Positions 44,391 to 52,455 of a DNA stretch of 64,000 bases are shown piece by piece; position 1 is the first letter of the stretch; each line of letters opens with the position of its first letter. Below the pieces are notes generated by a model. That model saw only the letters and a list, made by a program, of their open reading frames with translations, did no database searches and was not told the origin of the DNA. The DNA is from Rubrolithibacter sp043763625. Lineage in GTDB: Bacteria; Bacteroidota; Bacteroidia; Sphingobacteriales; Sphingobacteriaceae. The translations under genes were made by a program, and so were the position numbers. Location: assembly GCA_043763625.1 (NCBI GenBank), contig JAYULL010000182.1, positions 1 to 64,000 on the forward strand, in the 5' to 3' direction.

Positions 44391-45029
44391 ATGAAAGACA
44401 CTACTTCGAAAGAACAAATGCTGAAAAAGATCCGAAAGGCTTTGCTTGAGAAAAGAGACAACCCATATCCTAACCTTGAGGAGAGCCCTTTATATCAGGA
44501 ATATTCCGACTATTTAGAGGTGCTTTTCGCCGAGCAGCTTTCGGCTGTGGCAGGGAAATTTATTTTTTGTGAAGACGAAATAGCTTTTATAGAAAACCTG
44601 TTAACTCTCGCGGACGAGAAAAGTTGGCGAAAAATTTACGCTTGGGAACCAAAGCTTCAAGAGACTTTGCAGAAGTACGAATTTCCTTTTTACAGTACAG
44701 ATACCGATTTTTTGCAAGCTGAGGTGGGGATAACCTTATGTGAAGCTCTTATTGCACGTAACGGGAGCATTTTGCTTTCTAACGCGTCGGCGGCAGGCAG
44801 ACGCTTAAGTATTTATCCGAGCTACCACATCGTTTTTGCTTACACTTCTCAATTAGTTTTAGACTTGAAAGACGGCTTTAAAATACTTAAAGAGAAATAC
44901 GGTACTAACAGTCTTCCGACTATGGTTTCAACAGTAACCGGCCCGAGTCGTACTGCAGACATAGAAAAAACTTTGGTATTGGGCGCTCATGGTCCTAAAG
45001 AATTAATTGTTTTTTTGATTGACGGGTAA
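44391..45029 (+). CDS. LUD domain protein (LutC/YkgG-like)
   Basis: A 212-residue cytoplasmic protein of the LutC/YkgG family, in which members take part in L-lactate oxidation. The N-terminal helix is KEQMLKKIRKALLEKRDNP. Family motifs are GITLCEALIARNGSILLSNA, then YPSYHIVFAYTSQLVLDLKD, and VTGPSRTADIEKTLVLGAHG near the end. No lutA or lutB partner is adjacent, so an orphan role is possible. It sits just downstream of ftsH and its terminator. Confidence 0.88.
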   Translation: MKDTTSKEQMLKKIRKALLEKRDNPYPNLEESPLYQEYSDYLEVLFAEQLSAVAGKFIFCEDEIAFIENLLTLADEKSWRKIYAWEPKLQETLQKYEFPFYSTDTDFLQAEVGITLCEALIARNGSILLSNASAAGRRLSIYPSYHIVFAYTSQLVLDLKDGFKILKEKYGTNSLPTMVSTVTGPSRTADIEKTLVLGAHGPKELIVFLIDG

Positions 45030-45066
45030 TTCGTTCAGCCTCGGGCCAAAAAGAACCCCGTTGGGC

Positions 45067-45541
45067 TCAAACCTTTATAAAGAACCATAAACGAGACAAG
45101 TTCTCCAAATCATCCAAATCTTCGTTCCTTCCCGAAGCCTTTTTTGCTTCAATCAAATTATTTAAATGTAATGTTCTTATCTCTAATTCTTCATTGTCGA
45201 AAATAACCGCTTGGATAAAACATTCTTGAAATTCCAGCCCTTTTAGTTTAAGCATGATGTCTATCGCGGAAGGAGGTACTCCAAAAGTGAAAACATCCCA
45301 TCAGGATGTTTGAGAAAATTTTTTAAACTCATATCAAAAACCGGCATGCCAAAATCCGAAAAAGCTTCTTTTAATCTGATGTAATTCTCCCTTGTTCTAT
45401 TTACCCAAATATCCATATCTCCGGTAGTTCTCGAATAGCCGTGTAGAATTACTGAAAAGCCGCCCACTAAAACATATTCTACTTTACGCTTATTTAGCGC
45501 AGCTATAAAATCACGAAAATCTTCGTTAAGATATTTCCCAT
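45067..45541 (-). pseudogene. Broken nucleotidyltransferase gene (two frameshifts)
   Basis: Read from ATG 45541, the frame gives MGNIL and soon a stop, but the -1 neighbour frame continues as NEDFRDFIAALNKRKVEYVL, then VGGFSVILHGYSRTTGDMDI, then WVNRTRENYIRLKEAFSDFG. GG...RxTxDxDIW is the nucleotidyltransferase-fold motif of the DUF6036/AbiEii-like type. That frame ends at 45261. A third frame carries DVFTFGVPPSAIDIMLKLKG and runs to the stop at 45067 (NNLIEAKKASGRNEDLDDLE). One-base losses near 45525-45531 and 45297-45300 would explain both breaks. Intact relatives are usually ~160 residues. The gene is therefore decayed, unless the sequence has errors. Confidence 0.75.
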
Positions 45542-45543
45542 AA

Positions 45544-45734
45544 TTATTTTCTTGCTCTTACAGAAAACTTAGTTCGGTCCAGTTTTGGAGGATTATCTAT
45601 TGGATAATAAAAAGCAAGACTATTCAAATAATTTGCTATTCGTAAACGCTCTTGCCAAGTTAGATTCTTGTAAGTAATCTACATGCCTAGAAGCTTCTTC
45701 TGCAAGCGGTACGGTTTAGGCGGTAGGGATTCAT
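45544..45734 (-). pseudogene. Remnant of the small gene upstream of the nucleotidyltransferase
   Basis: Frame from 45678 to the TAA at 45544 reads YKNLTWQERLRIANYLNSLA, then FYYPIDNPPKLDRTKFSVRA and RK, which looks like a real C-terminal part and ends two bases before the ATG of the nucleotidyltransferase remnant. Just upstream another frame reads VPLAEEASRHVDYLQES, and a third starts at ATG 45734. Frame changes near 45660-45665 and 45715 would link them. I do not recognise the family. Together with the nucleotidyltransferase it looks like a decayed two-gene module. The coordinates of the upstream end are uncertain. Confidence 0.4.
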
Positions 45735-45792
45735 TAAGAATTTAGTTTAGAGAAATGTTAAACCTATTTATGCACTAGCACAAGTCCGTGTT

Positions 45793-46413
45793 TTATAGTC
45801 TTTCTTGTATTTCTTGAATATATTCAGGAATACTTACTTTTTCAATGTAGTTCGTTGCTAATTTTTCGGAACCCAATAGTTTCGCTTTTTCTTCAAACAA
45901 GCTTGTATTAAACTCTAAAAAATCATCGAAGAGTTTTAGGGGTGGGTCTTGTTTTTTTATTTTCAGGGTCTCACTTGACCACGAGTATAGGCAGTCAAAT
46001 AACTTCTGAGTGTCATTGCCGTGTACCTTGATGTCAAAGCCGTTGATATCAGATATGGCTTTTTGATAGTCGTACTTTGTTGCTTCTAGAATCAAAAACT
46101 GTTTAGTATTCAATGGCGAGGTCTCGCTTGTTCTAAGACCATAATCGATTCCAAGTTCAAATGGCATATTCATTCTTGCAAACTCTTTTGCCTTTTTCGA
46201 TTTGACCAATGACAAGTCGTGTATACCATATTTGCAACTCTTTATTATCTCAATAATCTTCTCGAGTCTAACCTGTCCCGAATCAGAAACCTCTAAAGAC
46301 AATCGTGGCGACAAACCATTCTTAAGTATTACGTATATCATTGGCTTGAGTAAGTCATTTATATACGTAGTATCGAAGGGGCAATTTATAAAAACGCTAT
46401 TGTCAAAACCCAT
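45793..46413 (-). CDS. TIR/deoxyribosyltransferase-like protein of unknown function
   Basis: A 206-residue protein. It opens with a beta-strand and loop (VFINCPFDTTYINDLLKPMI). Then come LSPRLSLEVSDSGQVRLEKI and IIKSCKYGIHDLSLV, and MNMPFELGIDYGLR with Glu86. This order fits the Rossmann-like fold shared by nucleoside 2-deoxyribosyltransferases and TIR-like NAD glycohydrolases, where a Glu in an ELG-like motif is catalytic. I recall similar INCPFD...IHDLS proteins as uncharacterised. No membrane segment is present. Its ATG overlaps the stop of the DUF2188-like gene (TAATG), so the two are coupled. A defence effector role is an inference only. Confidence 0.7.
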   Translation of the reverse strand: MGFDNSVFINCPFDTTYINDLLKPMIYVILKNGLSPRLSLEVSDSGQVRLEKIIEIIKSCKYGIHDLSLVKSKKAKEFARMNMPFELGIDYGLRTSETSPLNTKQFLILEATKYDYQKAISDINGFDIKVHGNDTQKLFDCLYSWSSETLKIKKQDPPLKLFDDFLEFNTSLFEEKAKLLGSEKLATNYIEKVSIPEYIQEIQERL

Positions 46414-46646
46414 TAGCGTTTGTCTTTGGGAGGATTAGGATCATTCCCATAGGAGTTCTTTTCTTGAATTATACCGTTCTTCTTATGGATATATAATTCA
46501 GTTTTTTCATTCTTACTTAATTCACGCCCAAATCTAACTGCGTCATCTTTTTTATCAAAGGTCTTGGACGCTTTAGCTGCACCCGATTTTTTTACAGACC
46601 ATCCGGAAGACGATGGTACCACATGATTTGTCGACTTCTTGGGCAT
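46413..46646 (-). CDS. DUF2188-like small protein
   Basis: A 77-residue basic protein. The pattern HVVPSSSGWSVKKSGAAKAS, KTFDKKDDAVRFGRELSKNE and TELYIHKKNGIIQEKNSYGN with a PPK-rich tail matches DUF2188, a short beta-alpha-beta-type domain of unknown function. It is the first gene of a two-gene unit with the TIR/deoxyribosyltransferase-like protein, overlapping it by one base. The upstream 46647-46823 is AT-rich and holds no exact TAnnTTTG element that I can see. Its tight coupling suggests it acts with its partner. Confidence 0.75.
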   Translation of the reverse strand: MPKKSTNHVVPSSSGWSVKKSGAAKASKTFDKKDDAVRFGRELSKNEKTELYIHKKNGIIQEKNSYGNDPNPPKDKR

Positions 46647-46823
46647 AATTACTTAAATAACCAGACAACTAAGTTACGAAATGTGTTTCAAAATCACCCT
46701 TAACTTATTGATTTTAGCACCTCTCCTGCATATTTTCTTTTAAGTAAAGCGTACTACAAATATTTAAATATATTCCATTAGCGTGTTAGTAGGTCAACCA
46801 CTATACTTCAATACTTTACCACT

Positions 46824-49800
46824 TTATCCCTCTTCCTCATCCACACCCACTTCCTCCAATTGCTTAAAGTTACTCTTAACAAAATTACACCAACTGCAAT
46901 CCGTTTTGCCGCAGCCTTGAGCAAATTCACGGTTTTTAATCTTAGCGTACACCTCTTTTATTTGCGCTTTAACCACGTCTAAGTCTTCCGGCGTAATAAC
47001 TACTTTCTCTTTTACAAAAACGTCCTTTTCAGGTTCGATAAAATCAAATTGTGCACTTATAACGGTCCAAGTTTTTCTTCTGTCGTTATCAACTAAGAGT
47101 TTGTAGAAAACGGCCTGCCGCCAATAATCGCCCCCTGATAACTCTTTTTCGTCGGGGCGCTTAAATTTTGCTTTCGCTCGTTCGAAGCTGCCCGTTTTAT
47201 AGTCAACAACATTTACTTCATTGCCTCTAAACTCAATTTTATCTAAAATTCCTTTTATCGGGATTCCTTCAACTTCCACATTTTTGATTGCATATTCGGT
47301 AACGGTTATTTTCTCCCATTCGTTGATGTACTTGTTATAGAAGCCCGGCAAAATCTTTTCGCCGTAAGCTATTCTTCGAGTAAATTGTTCTTTTGTAAAA
47401 GCTTCTCGGTTCCGGTTCATATACCAATAAAAATCGTCGATGAATCGTGGTAGAGAGTGGAACTCGTTATTGTTTTCCGGCAAGGACCGGAATAATTTAT
47501 TCAAGGCCCAATGTACAGCTGAACCAAAGGTCATTGTTTCGTTTTTACCGCTCGGAACCATCAGCAAGTTTTGGAAGTAGAACTTTAACGGGCAATCCAA
47601 ATAGTTATTCAAATGCGTTACGCTCAAAACATAACTTTCGAGCAGTTGGTCTACATATGAGATATCCAACAAACCGACTGAGGGCTTTTCGCTTTGGGTA
47701 AATTGAAGCGCAAAAAAGTCAGTTAAAACCTCGTCAGCCATTGTCGGCCTGCTGACTTGCAAATCGGTTTTAGAAAGTATCTCCCCTATAAAAACAGTGG
47801 CTTCCAGCTCTTTGCCTTTTTCGTCCTGTTCAGCATAAGAAATATATAAGTGCTGCTTAGCACGGGTTAAGGCTACATAAAACAGCCGGCGAAGTTCTTC
47901 CTCGTCGCTCGAATTGGGAACAGAAGAAAAAACGGTATCCGGCAATTTATATCCGGTAGACATTTTTCGCTTCTTCTCCCAAACGTTCTTATTGCAACCG
48001 ATAAAATATACATACTCAAACTCTAAGCCCTTAGAACCGTGAGCAGTCAGAAAGTTCACACCGTCTTGCCGGAAAATATTCTGGTGAAGCTCCAACGGCA
48101 AGTCATTCTCCTCGAGTAAATTCAGCAGTTCTATAAATTCATTGAGTGATAGATTGGGCTTTTTTCGACTCTCTTCTTTAAGGAAATTAAAGAGCGACGA
48201 TATCGTTTGCATTAACCAAGTTTTGTCCGGAGATTTTAAAATGTAAGCTAAAATACCTCCCCGAACCATTATTTTTTCGAAGAGGCCTTGAAGCGTAATA
48301 TTATGCAATTCTTTGAGCCAAAACTCCAAATCGTCGCTTAATCGTTTTATTTGTTTTTGACTTTCGGTGTCGAATAACGTTCTGCCCGTTTTTCCGGCAA
48401 TGTCTTTAATTTTGCTTCTTATCGAAATCTTGTCCTTGTGGCCTTTATTAAATTCGCTTACTTCAACGCTGACTTTTGCTGTATCAAAGGGCTCGATTGC
48501 ATAAAAATCATAGTGCATTATTTTAAAAAGAAGTTCGTCGCCGCTAAAAGGAAATTCGCTTTCTATCGACAGGTATTTTAGAATGTTGATCAGCTTTTGT
48601 CCGAAAGGTTCTTTCAGGATATTTACTTTTCGTTTAGCATTCACCGGAATTCCTTTCAAGTGGAAGTAACGTGCAAGCTCTTGTCCTGCTTTATGTTCCT
48701 TGTAAATCACGGCGATTTCCTCCGCCAAAACACCTTCCTTAAGAAGCTTCTCAATACCGGCGGTTACAGCGCTAAACTCATGAAAATGTGTAGGATAAGC
48801 CAAAATCTGCGGATCAACGGAAGTAGTTAAAAATCGCTCATTTTTGGCAGTAAGCGCTTTACTTAAACCATCCAACTTAACCCGTTCAGTGTTGTGTTCG
48901 ATCAGCACTTTTGCAGTATCTAAAATGTTTTGGGCAGATCGGTAGTTATCGGTAAGCATTACACGATGAAGAACCTCGGCATATCGAGAATGATACTCTT
49001 CGATGTTTTGAACATTAGCTCCCTGGAATCGAAAAATGGATTGATCATCGTCGCCCACTACGAAGATATTCGGCTGACCCCAAAAGCTTATCAATAACCT
49101 GATGAGTTCATTTTGCGAGCCGCTTGTATCCTGATACTCATCCACCAAAATGTATTGATAACGTTCTTGGTAGTTTAATAAAAACTGTTCGTCGGTTTTA
49201 AAAGCTTCGAGTACCCAAAGAATCATGTCGTCGTAATCGTAACGATTCATGTTTCGCATCATTTGCCGGTATTGCGGGAATTCCTTTACCGCAGCTTTAA
49301 GCTTTTCTAAATTTTCGCAAAGTGTGGTGTAAGTTGCTTTGAAAGAACCGGCAGCCTTATCAAGATATTTTTTGGCGTATTTGTAATCTTTGTAATAAGC
49401 CGAGTCCGGCTCGCAGCAATCGACCAAATCCTTAAACTCGTCGATTTTTTTGATGATGTATTCGGGGGACCAGTCTTCACGTTTCATTACCGAAAACAAG
49501 TCCTGTAACCGTTTTATCTCGTAATATACGTCTCCGCGAAAGCGCTTGAGCGGATGATTTGGCGGAAAGCTGTCGACCAAGTCTTGAAACATCTTGATGC
49601 GTTCTAAGTCCGAAATCGGGTCGAGTTCAAGTTTGCCGAAGTAATCGAGGTTTTCTTGAATAATGTCATTGCAAAAAGCATGAAATGTGTAGATGTTAAC
49701 TCGATAAGCCTCCGGACCGATAAAATCAAAAAGCCTTTTACGCATTGCAACGGCTCCCGCATCGGTATACGTGAGGCATAGAATGTTATGGGGTTGAGTA

Positions 49801-49976
49801 TCGGTATCAAGCAGTATTTTGCCGATACGAGCAGCCAAAATCTGGGTTTTTCCCGTACCGGGACCGGCAATTACCAGTACCGGACCTTCTATTTGATTAA
49901 CCGCTTTTAGCTGGTTTTCGTCAAGTTTTTGTAAAGCTTTTACAAAGTTGTCGTTGTATTTAGAAAGAATCTGCAT
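46824..49976 (-). CDS. UvrD-type helicase fused to PD-(D/E)XK nuclease with Fe-S site
   Basis: A 1050-residue fusion. The UvrD/PcrA superfamily 1A helicase has motif I AGPGTGKTQILAARIGKIL near residue 40, motif II ILVDEYQDTSGSQ near 282, GDDDQSIFRFQGANVQNIEE, and the C-terminal motifs LTAHGSKGLEFEYVYF and RRLFYVALTRAKQHLYISY. After residue ~780 comes a Cas4/AddB-like nuclease: YLDCPLKFYF, then DKIEF and VVDYKTG (Asp and Asp-x-Lys). Three cysteines in GCGKTDCSWC at the end, with the earlier Cys, likely bind a 4Fe-4S cluster. It should unwind and cut DNA ends. No addB-type partner is adjacent; it is next to the accessory island. Confidence 0.92.
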   Translation of the reverse strand: MQILSKYNDNFVKALQKLDENQLKAVNQIEGPVLVIAGPGTGKTQILAARIGKILLDTDTQPHNILCLTYTDAGAVAMRKRLFDFIGPEAYRVNIYTFHAFCNDIIQENLDYFGKLELDPISDLERIKMFQDLVDSFPPNHPLKRFRGDVYYEIKRLQDLFSVMKREDWSPEYIIKKIDEFKDLVDCCEPDSAYYKDYKYAKKYLDKAAGSFKATYTTLCENLEKLKAAVKEFPQYRQMMRNMNRYDYDDMILWVLEAFKTDEQFLLNYQERYQYILVDEYQDTSGSQNELIRLLISFWGQPNIFVVGDDDQSIFRFQGANVQNIEEYHSRYAEVLHRVMLTDNYRSAQNILDTAKVLIEHNTERVKLDGLSKALTAKNERFLTTSVDPQILAYPTHFHEFSAVTAGIEKLLKEGVLAEEIAVIYKEHKAGQELARYFHLKGIPVNAKRKVNILKEPFGQKLINILKYLSIESEFPFSGDELLFKIMHYDFYAIEPFDTAKVSVEVSEFNKGHKDKISIRSKIKDIAGKTGRTLFDTESQKQIKRLSDDLEFWLKELHNITLQGLFEKIMVRGGILAYILKSPDKTWLMQTISSLFNFLKEESRKKPNLSLNEFIELLNLLEENDLPLELHQNIFRQDGVNFLTAHGSKGLEFEYVYFIGCNKNVWEKKRKMSTGYKLPDTVFSSVPNSSDEEELRRLFYVALTRAKQHLYISYAEQDEKGKELEATVFIGEILSKTDLQVSRPTMADEVLTDFFALQFTQSEKPSVGLLDISYVDQLLESYVLSVTHLNNYLDCPLKFYFQNLLMVPSGKNETMTFGSAVHWALNKLFRSLPENNNEFHSLPRFIDDFYWYMNRNREAFTKEQFTRRIAYGEKILPGFYNKYINEWEKITVTEYAIKNVEVEGIPIKGILDKIEFRGNEVNVVDYKTGSFERAKAKFKRPDEKELSGGDYWRQAVFYKLLVDNDRRKTWTVISAQFDFIEPEKDVFVKEKVVITPEDLDVVKAQIKEVYAKIKNREFAQGCGKTDCSWCNFVKSNFKQLEEVGVDEEEG

Positions 49977-50097
49977 GCCGCATTGAAGATAAAGAATTGA
50001 GCCTGCAAATTATGTAAAGAAAGTGTCTTCTTTGTTTTGAAGCCTTGGAACTAAGGAAGTTCGATAGTAATAAGTTTAGAGAGGAGTTTGACCAGGG

Positions 50098-50123
50098 AAA
50101 GTTATTAACAAAAGTTATTAACA
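50098..50123 (+). repeat. Perfect tandem 13-base repeat upstream of a small gene
   Basis: AAAGTTATTAACA occurs twice end to end (50098-50110 and 50111-50123). The spacing of 13 bases is a little more than one helical turn. It lies about 100 bases upstream of the small gene at 50222 and could be a binding site; no regulator is known. Confidence 0.7.
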
Positions 50124-50221
50124 AGTGGTGCATATTATTTTACTTTTCCGGGAACTACCTGTGATTCTCGTTGTTACCCTCTTATTAATCAACCCTAAGA
50201 AAAACATAAAATTTATTGGTT

Positions 50222-50524
50222 ATGACACCGGCAAAAGAAAAATCTATCAGAAGCTGGATCAGAAAAATGGGATTTAAGCTATCGAAATCCCACAATCTGT
50301 CTCGACAGGCTCGAAAAATTAATTATTACACGCTCAATAATTTTGGGGTGTATGAAGAAATTGAAACCTCGGCCAAGGGTGAAATTAAGCAAGCAGAAAA
50401 TAAACCGCATAAATTTACCTCTTGGACACCGTGGGGAGAAGATTTTGAAGTAAATTCGGTGAAAGATTTAAGCAATGCCTACGATGATTTTTTGCGCTAT
50501 AATCCGGATGTTGCAGTAAACTGA
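50222..50524 (+). CDS. Small protein of unknown function
   Basis: A 100-residue protein from ATG 50222; a TTG two codons earlier is less likely. The N-terminal part is basic (EKSIRSWIRKMGFKLSKSHN, LSRQARKINYYTL), which could bind nucleic acid, and the C-terminal part is acidic-mixed (WGEDFEVNSVKDLSNAYDDF). I do not recognise the family. It stands alone between the helicase-nuclease gene and a terminator, with a 245-base upstream gap that carries a perfect 13-base tandem repeat. Confidence 0.6.
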   Translation: MTPAKEKSIRSWIRKMGFKLSKSHNLSRQARKINYYTLNNFGVYEEIETSAKGEIKQAENKPHKFTSWTPWGEDFEVNSVKDLSNAYDDFLRYNPDVAVN

Positions 50525-50629
50525 TATTCCCGGTTTTTGAAATACCGGTTAAGATAAAGTTGCCTGTTAACACATTGAGAAGCAGTATTAAAACCTAATC
50601 CTTCAAAATGTTCGGGTAACTCGTTTAGT

Positions 50630-50666
50630 AAAGAGCTGCTGCCTTACCCTGCAGCTCTTTTTTTAA
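50630..50666 (+). terminator. Terminator after the small gene at 50222
   Basis: AAAGAGCTGC pairs perfectly with GCAGCTCTTT (ten pairs) around a TGCCTTACCCT loop, followed by a T-run on the plus strand. It also abuts the stop of the convergent 2-hydroxyacid dehydrogenase gene, for which the reverse T-run is weak. Confidence 0.87.
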
Positions 50667-51586
50667 ATTTCTCTAAGCTTTTGAGCCAATACTTCCGATA
50701 TTTTTTTATACGACTCAAAACTCCACCCCGCCACATGCGGACTTAAAATAACTTTCGGGCTATTACTTAACTCTTCAAACCAAGGCTCTTCTTTCATCTT
50801 CGGCATTTTCTCCACTTCTAGAACATCTAATCCGGCACCGAGAATTTTACCCGCCTTTATTGCATTTAAAACCGCTTGCGTTTCTACAATTTCGCCTCTG
50901 GCAGTATTTAAAAAAAATATAGGTTTTTTAAAATGGAAGAAGTATTCGTCGTTAACCATTTTCCGGGTTTCACGGGTAAGAGGAATATGCAGGCTTAAAA
51001 CATCAGCGTGCTTTACGATCTCTTCCATACTTACTTCTAGGACGAATTCGTCGCTGAAACCGTATTTGTATTTATCATAAGCTATCACGTTAACTTCAAA
51101 TCCTTTCAGTTTTCGGGCAAAGCTTCCACCCATAAAGCCGTAGCCAATAATGCCTACAGTTCGGCCTTTTAACTCGTAGCCTCGATTGCCTTCCCTATCC
51201 CAAATGCCGGCTCTTATTTCTGAATCTGCTTTTTGAAGGCTATTCATTAACGAAAGGAGCATTCCGATTGCGTGTTCTCCAACGGCATCCCGGTTTCCTT
51301 CGGGCGCATTAATACAAACTATTCCTTTTTGCTTGATGTAAGCCTCGTCGATATTGTCTAAACCGGCACCTGCCCGAACAACAAAACGAAGTTGCGTTGC
51401 TCGGTCTATAACTTCTCTATCCACTTTAAATTTGCTTCGAATAGCCAATCCTTCATATTTATCGAGAACCGGCAAAGCTTCTGCTAAAGTAAACAGCGGC
51501 CGATCATGAACTTCATAACCCAGCTTTCCGGCTTCGTTTTTAAAAATGGGATCTAAGTCGTCTACTATTAGAATTTTCGGCTTCAT
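50663..51586 (-). CDS. D-2-hydroxyacid dehydrogenase (phosphoglycerate dehydrogenase-like)
   Basis: A 307-residue NAD-dependent dehydrogenase of the SerA/D-lactate dehydrogenase fold. The NAD motif is VGIIGYGFMGGSFARKL, followed by DKYKYGF. The catalytic Arg is in FFLNTARGEIVETQ, the Glu in LDVLEVEKMP and the His in VILSPHVAGWSFES. The short length without an ACT domain leaves open whether it is a SerA acting on 3-phosphoglycerate. Its start ATG overlaps the rsmA stop by four bases (ATGA). Confidence 0.88.
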   Translation of the reverse strand: MKPKILIVDDLDPIFKNEAGKLGYEVHDRPLFTLAEALPVLDKYEGLAIRSKFKVDREVIDRATQLRFVVRAGAGLDNIDEAYIKQKGIVCINAPEGNRDAVGEHAIGMLLSLMNSLQKADSEIRAGIWDREGNRGYELKGRTVGIIGYGFMGGSFARKLKGFEVNVIAYDKYKYGFSDEFVLEVSMEEIVKHADVLSLHIPLTRETRKMVNDEYFFHFKKPIFFLNTARGEIVETQAVLNAIKAGKILGAGLDVLEVEKMPKMKEEPWFEELSNSPKVILSPHVAGWSFESYKKISEVLAQKLREI

Positions 51587-52368
51587 GTTTTAGCTGTGGC
51601 TGATATAAGATTGGTGAGCCGAACAAAGTCATTTACACTTAATCGCTCCGCCCTAAGATCAAGCGCCGGCACGGCTCCTAATTTTTCTTTATTAATTAAG
51701 GCTGAAAGTGCATTGCGAAGTGTTTTTCTTCGCTGATTAAAACCCGCTTTTACAACTTTCCAAAAAAGAGATTCGTCGCAATCGAGTATCTCAATCGAAT
51801 TTCGGGTTAATCTTATAACAGCCGATAGTACTTTTGGAGGCGGGTTAAAAACGCCGGCTTTAACGGTAAACAAATATTCAACTTTATAGTACGCTTGAAG
51901 AAACACACTCAATATTCCGTATTCTTTACTTCCCGGTTTTGCAGCACATCGCTCTGCTACTTCTTTTTGAAACATGCCCACAACTTCAACAACTAAATCC
52001 CTATTATCAAGCACTTTAAATAAAATCTGAGAAGAAATATTGTAGGGGAAGTTGCCGATGATTCCAAACTGTGCAGCGAAATAATCTTTGAAATTAAGTT
52101 CCAAAAAATCTCCGTTAATCAACTTCTCGCCTAGATCGGGATATTTTTTTTTCAAAAATTCAAACGACTCCACATCCAAATCAATCAGAAAAGTTTCGAG
52201 TTCTTTTTTTTGTAGAAGAAAGTCGGAGAGTATTCCCATCCCCGGACCTACTTCTAAAACTTGCTTGTACTTACCGGTTAAACTTAAGCTGTTAACAATC
52301 TTCTCGGCAATATTTTTATCGGTAAGAAAATGCTGCCCAAGATGCTTTTTCGCTTTTACTAAACTCAT
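51583..52368 (-). CDS. rsmA: 16S rRNA (adenine1518-N6/adenine1519-N6)-dimethyltransferase
   Basis: RsmA (KsgA) dimethylates two adenosines near the 3' end of 16S rRNA during 30S assembly. The 261-residue protein starts KAKKHLGQHFLTDKNIAEKI, the KsgA signature. It has the SAM motif VLEVGPGMGILSDFL, the catalytic NxPY motif IIGNFPYNISSQILF and VFNPPPKVLSAVIRL. The C-terminal helix domain contains AGFNQRRKTLRNALSAL. It is cotranscribed with the following dehydrogenase and divergent from pdxA (87-base gap). Confidence 0.96.
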   Translation of the reverse strand: MSLVKAKKHLGQHFLTDKNIAEKIVNSLSLTGKYKQVLEVGPGMGILSDFLLQKKELETFLIDLDVESFEFLKKKYPDLGEKLINGDFLELNFKDYFAAQFGIIGNFPYNISSQILFKVLDNRDLVVEVVGMFQKEVAERCAAKPGSKEYGILSVFLQAYYKVEYLFTVKAGVFNPPPKVLSAVIRLTRNSIEILDCDESLFWKVVKAGFNQRRKTLRNALSALINKEKLGAVPALDLRAERLSVNDFVRLTNLISATAKT

Positions 52369-52455
52369 CGCCGATTGCTAAACCTGCAAATTAACTAAAC
52401 TTTGCGGTTTGTTCGGGCAAAGTATTTACTTTGTAAAATTTAGCAAGGGTTTTCA

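Noticed and set aside
50098..50123. TTATTAACA copies as a replication origin (DnaA boxes)
   Set aside because: Only two copies with two mismatches each to the DnaA consensus, no dnaA, dnaN or gidA nearby and no unwinding element seen. Kept only as a tandem repeat.
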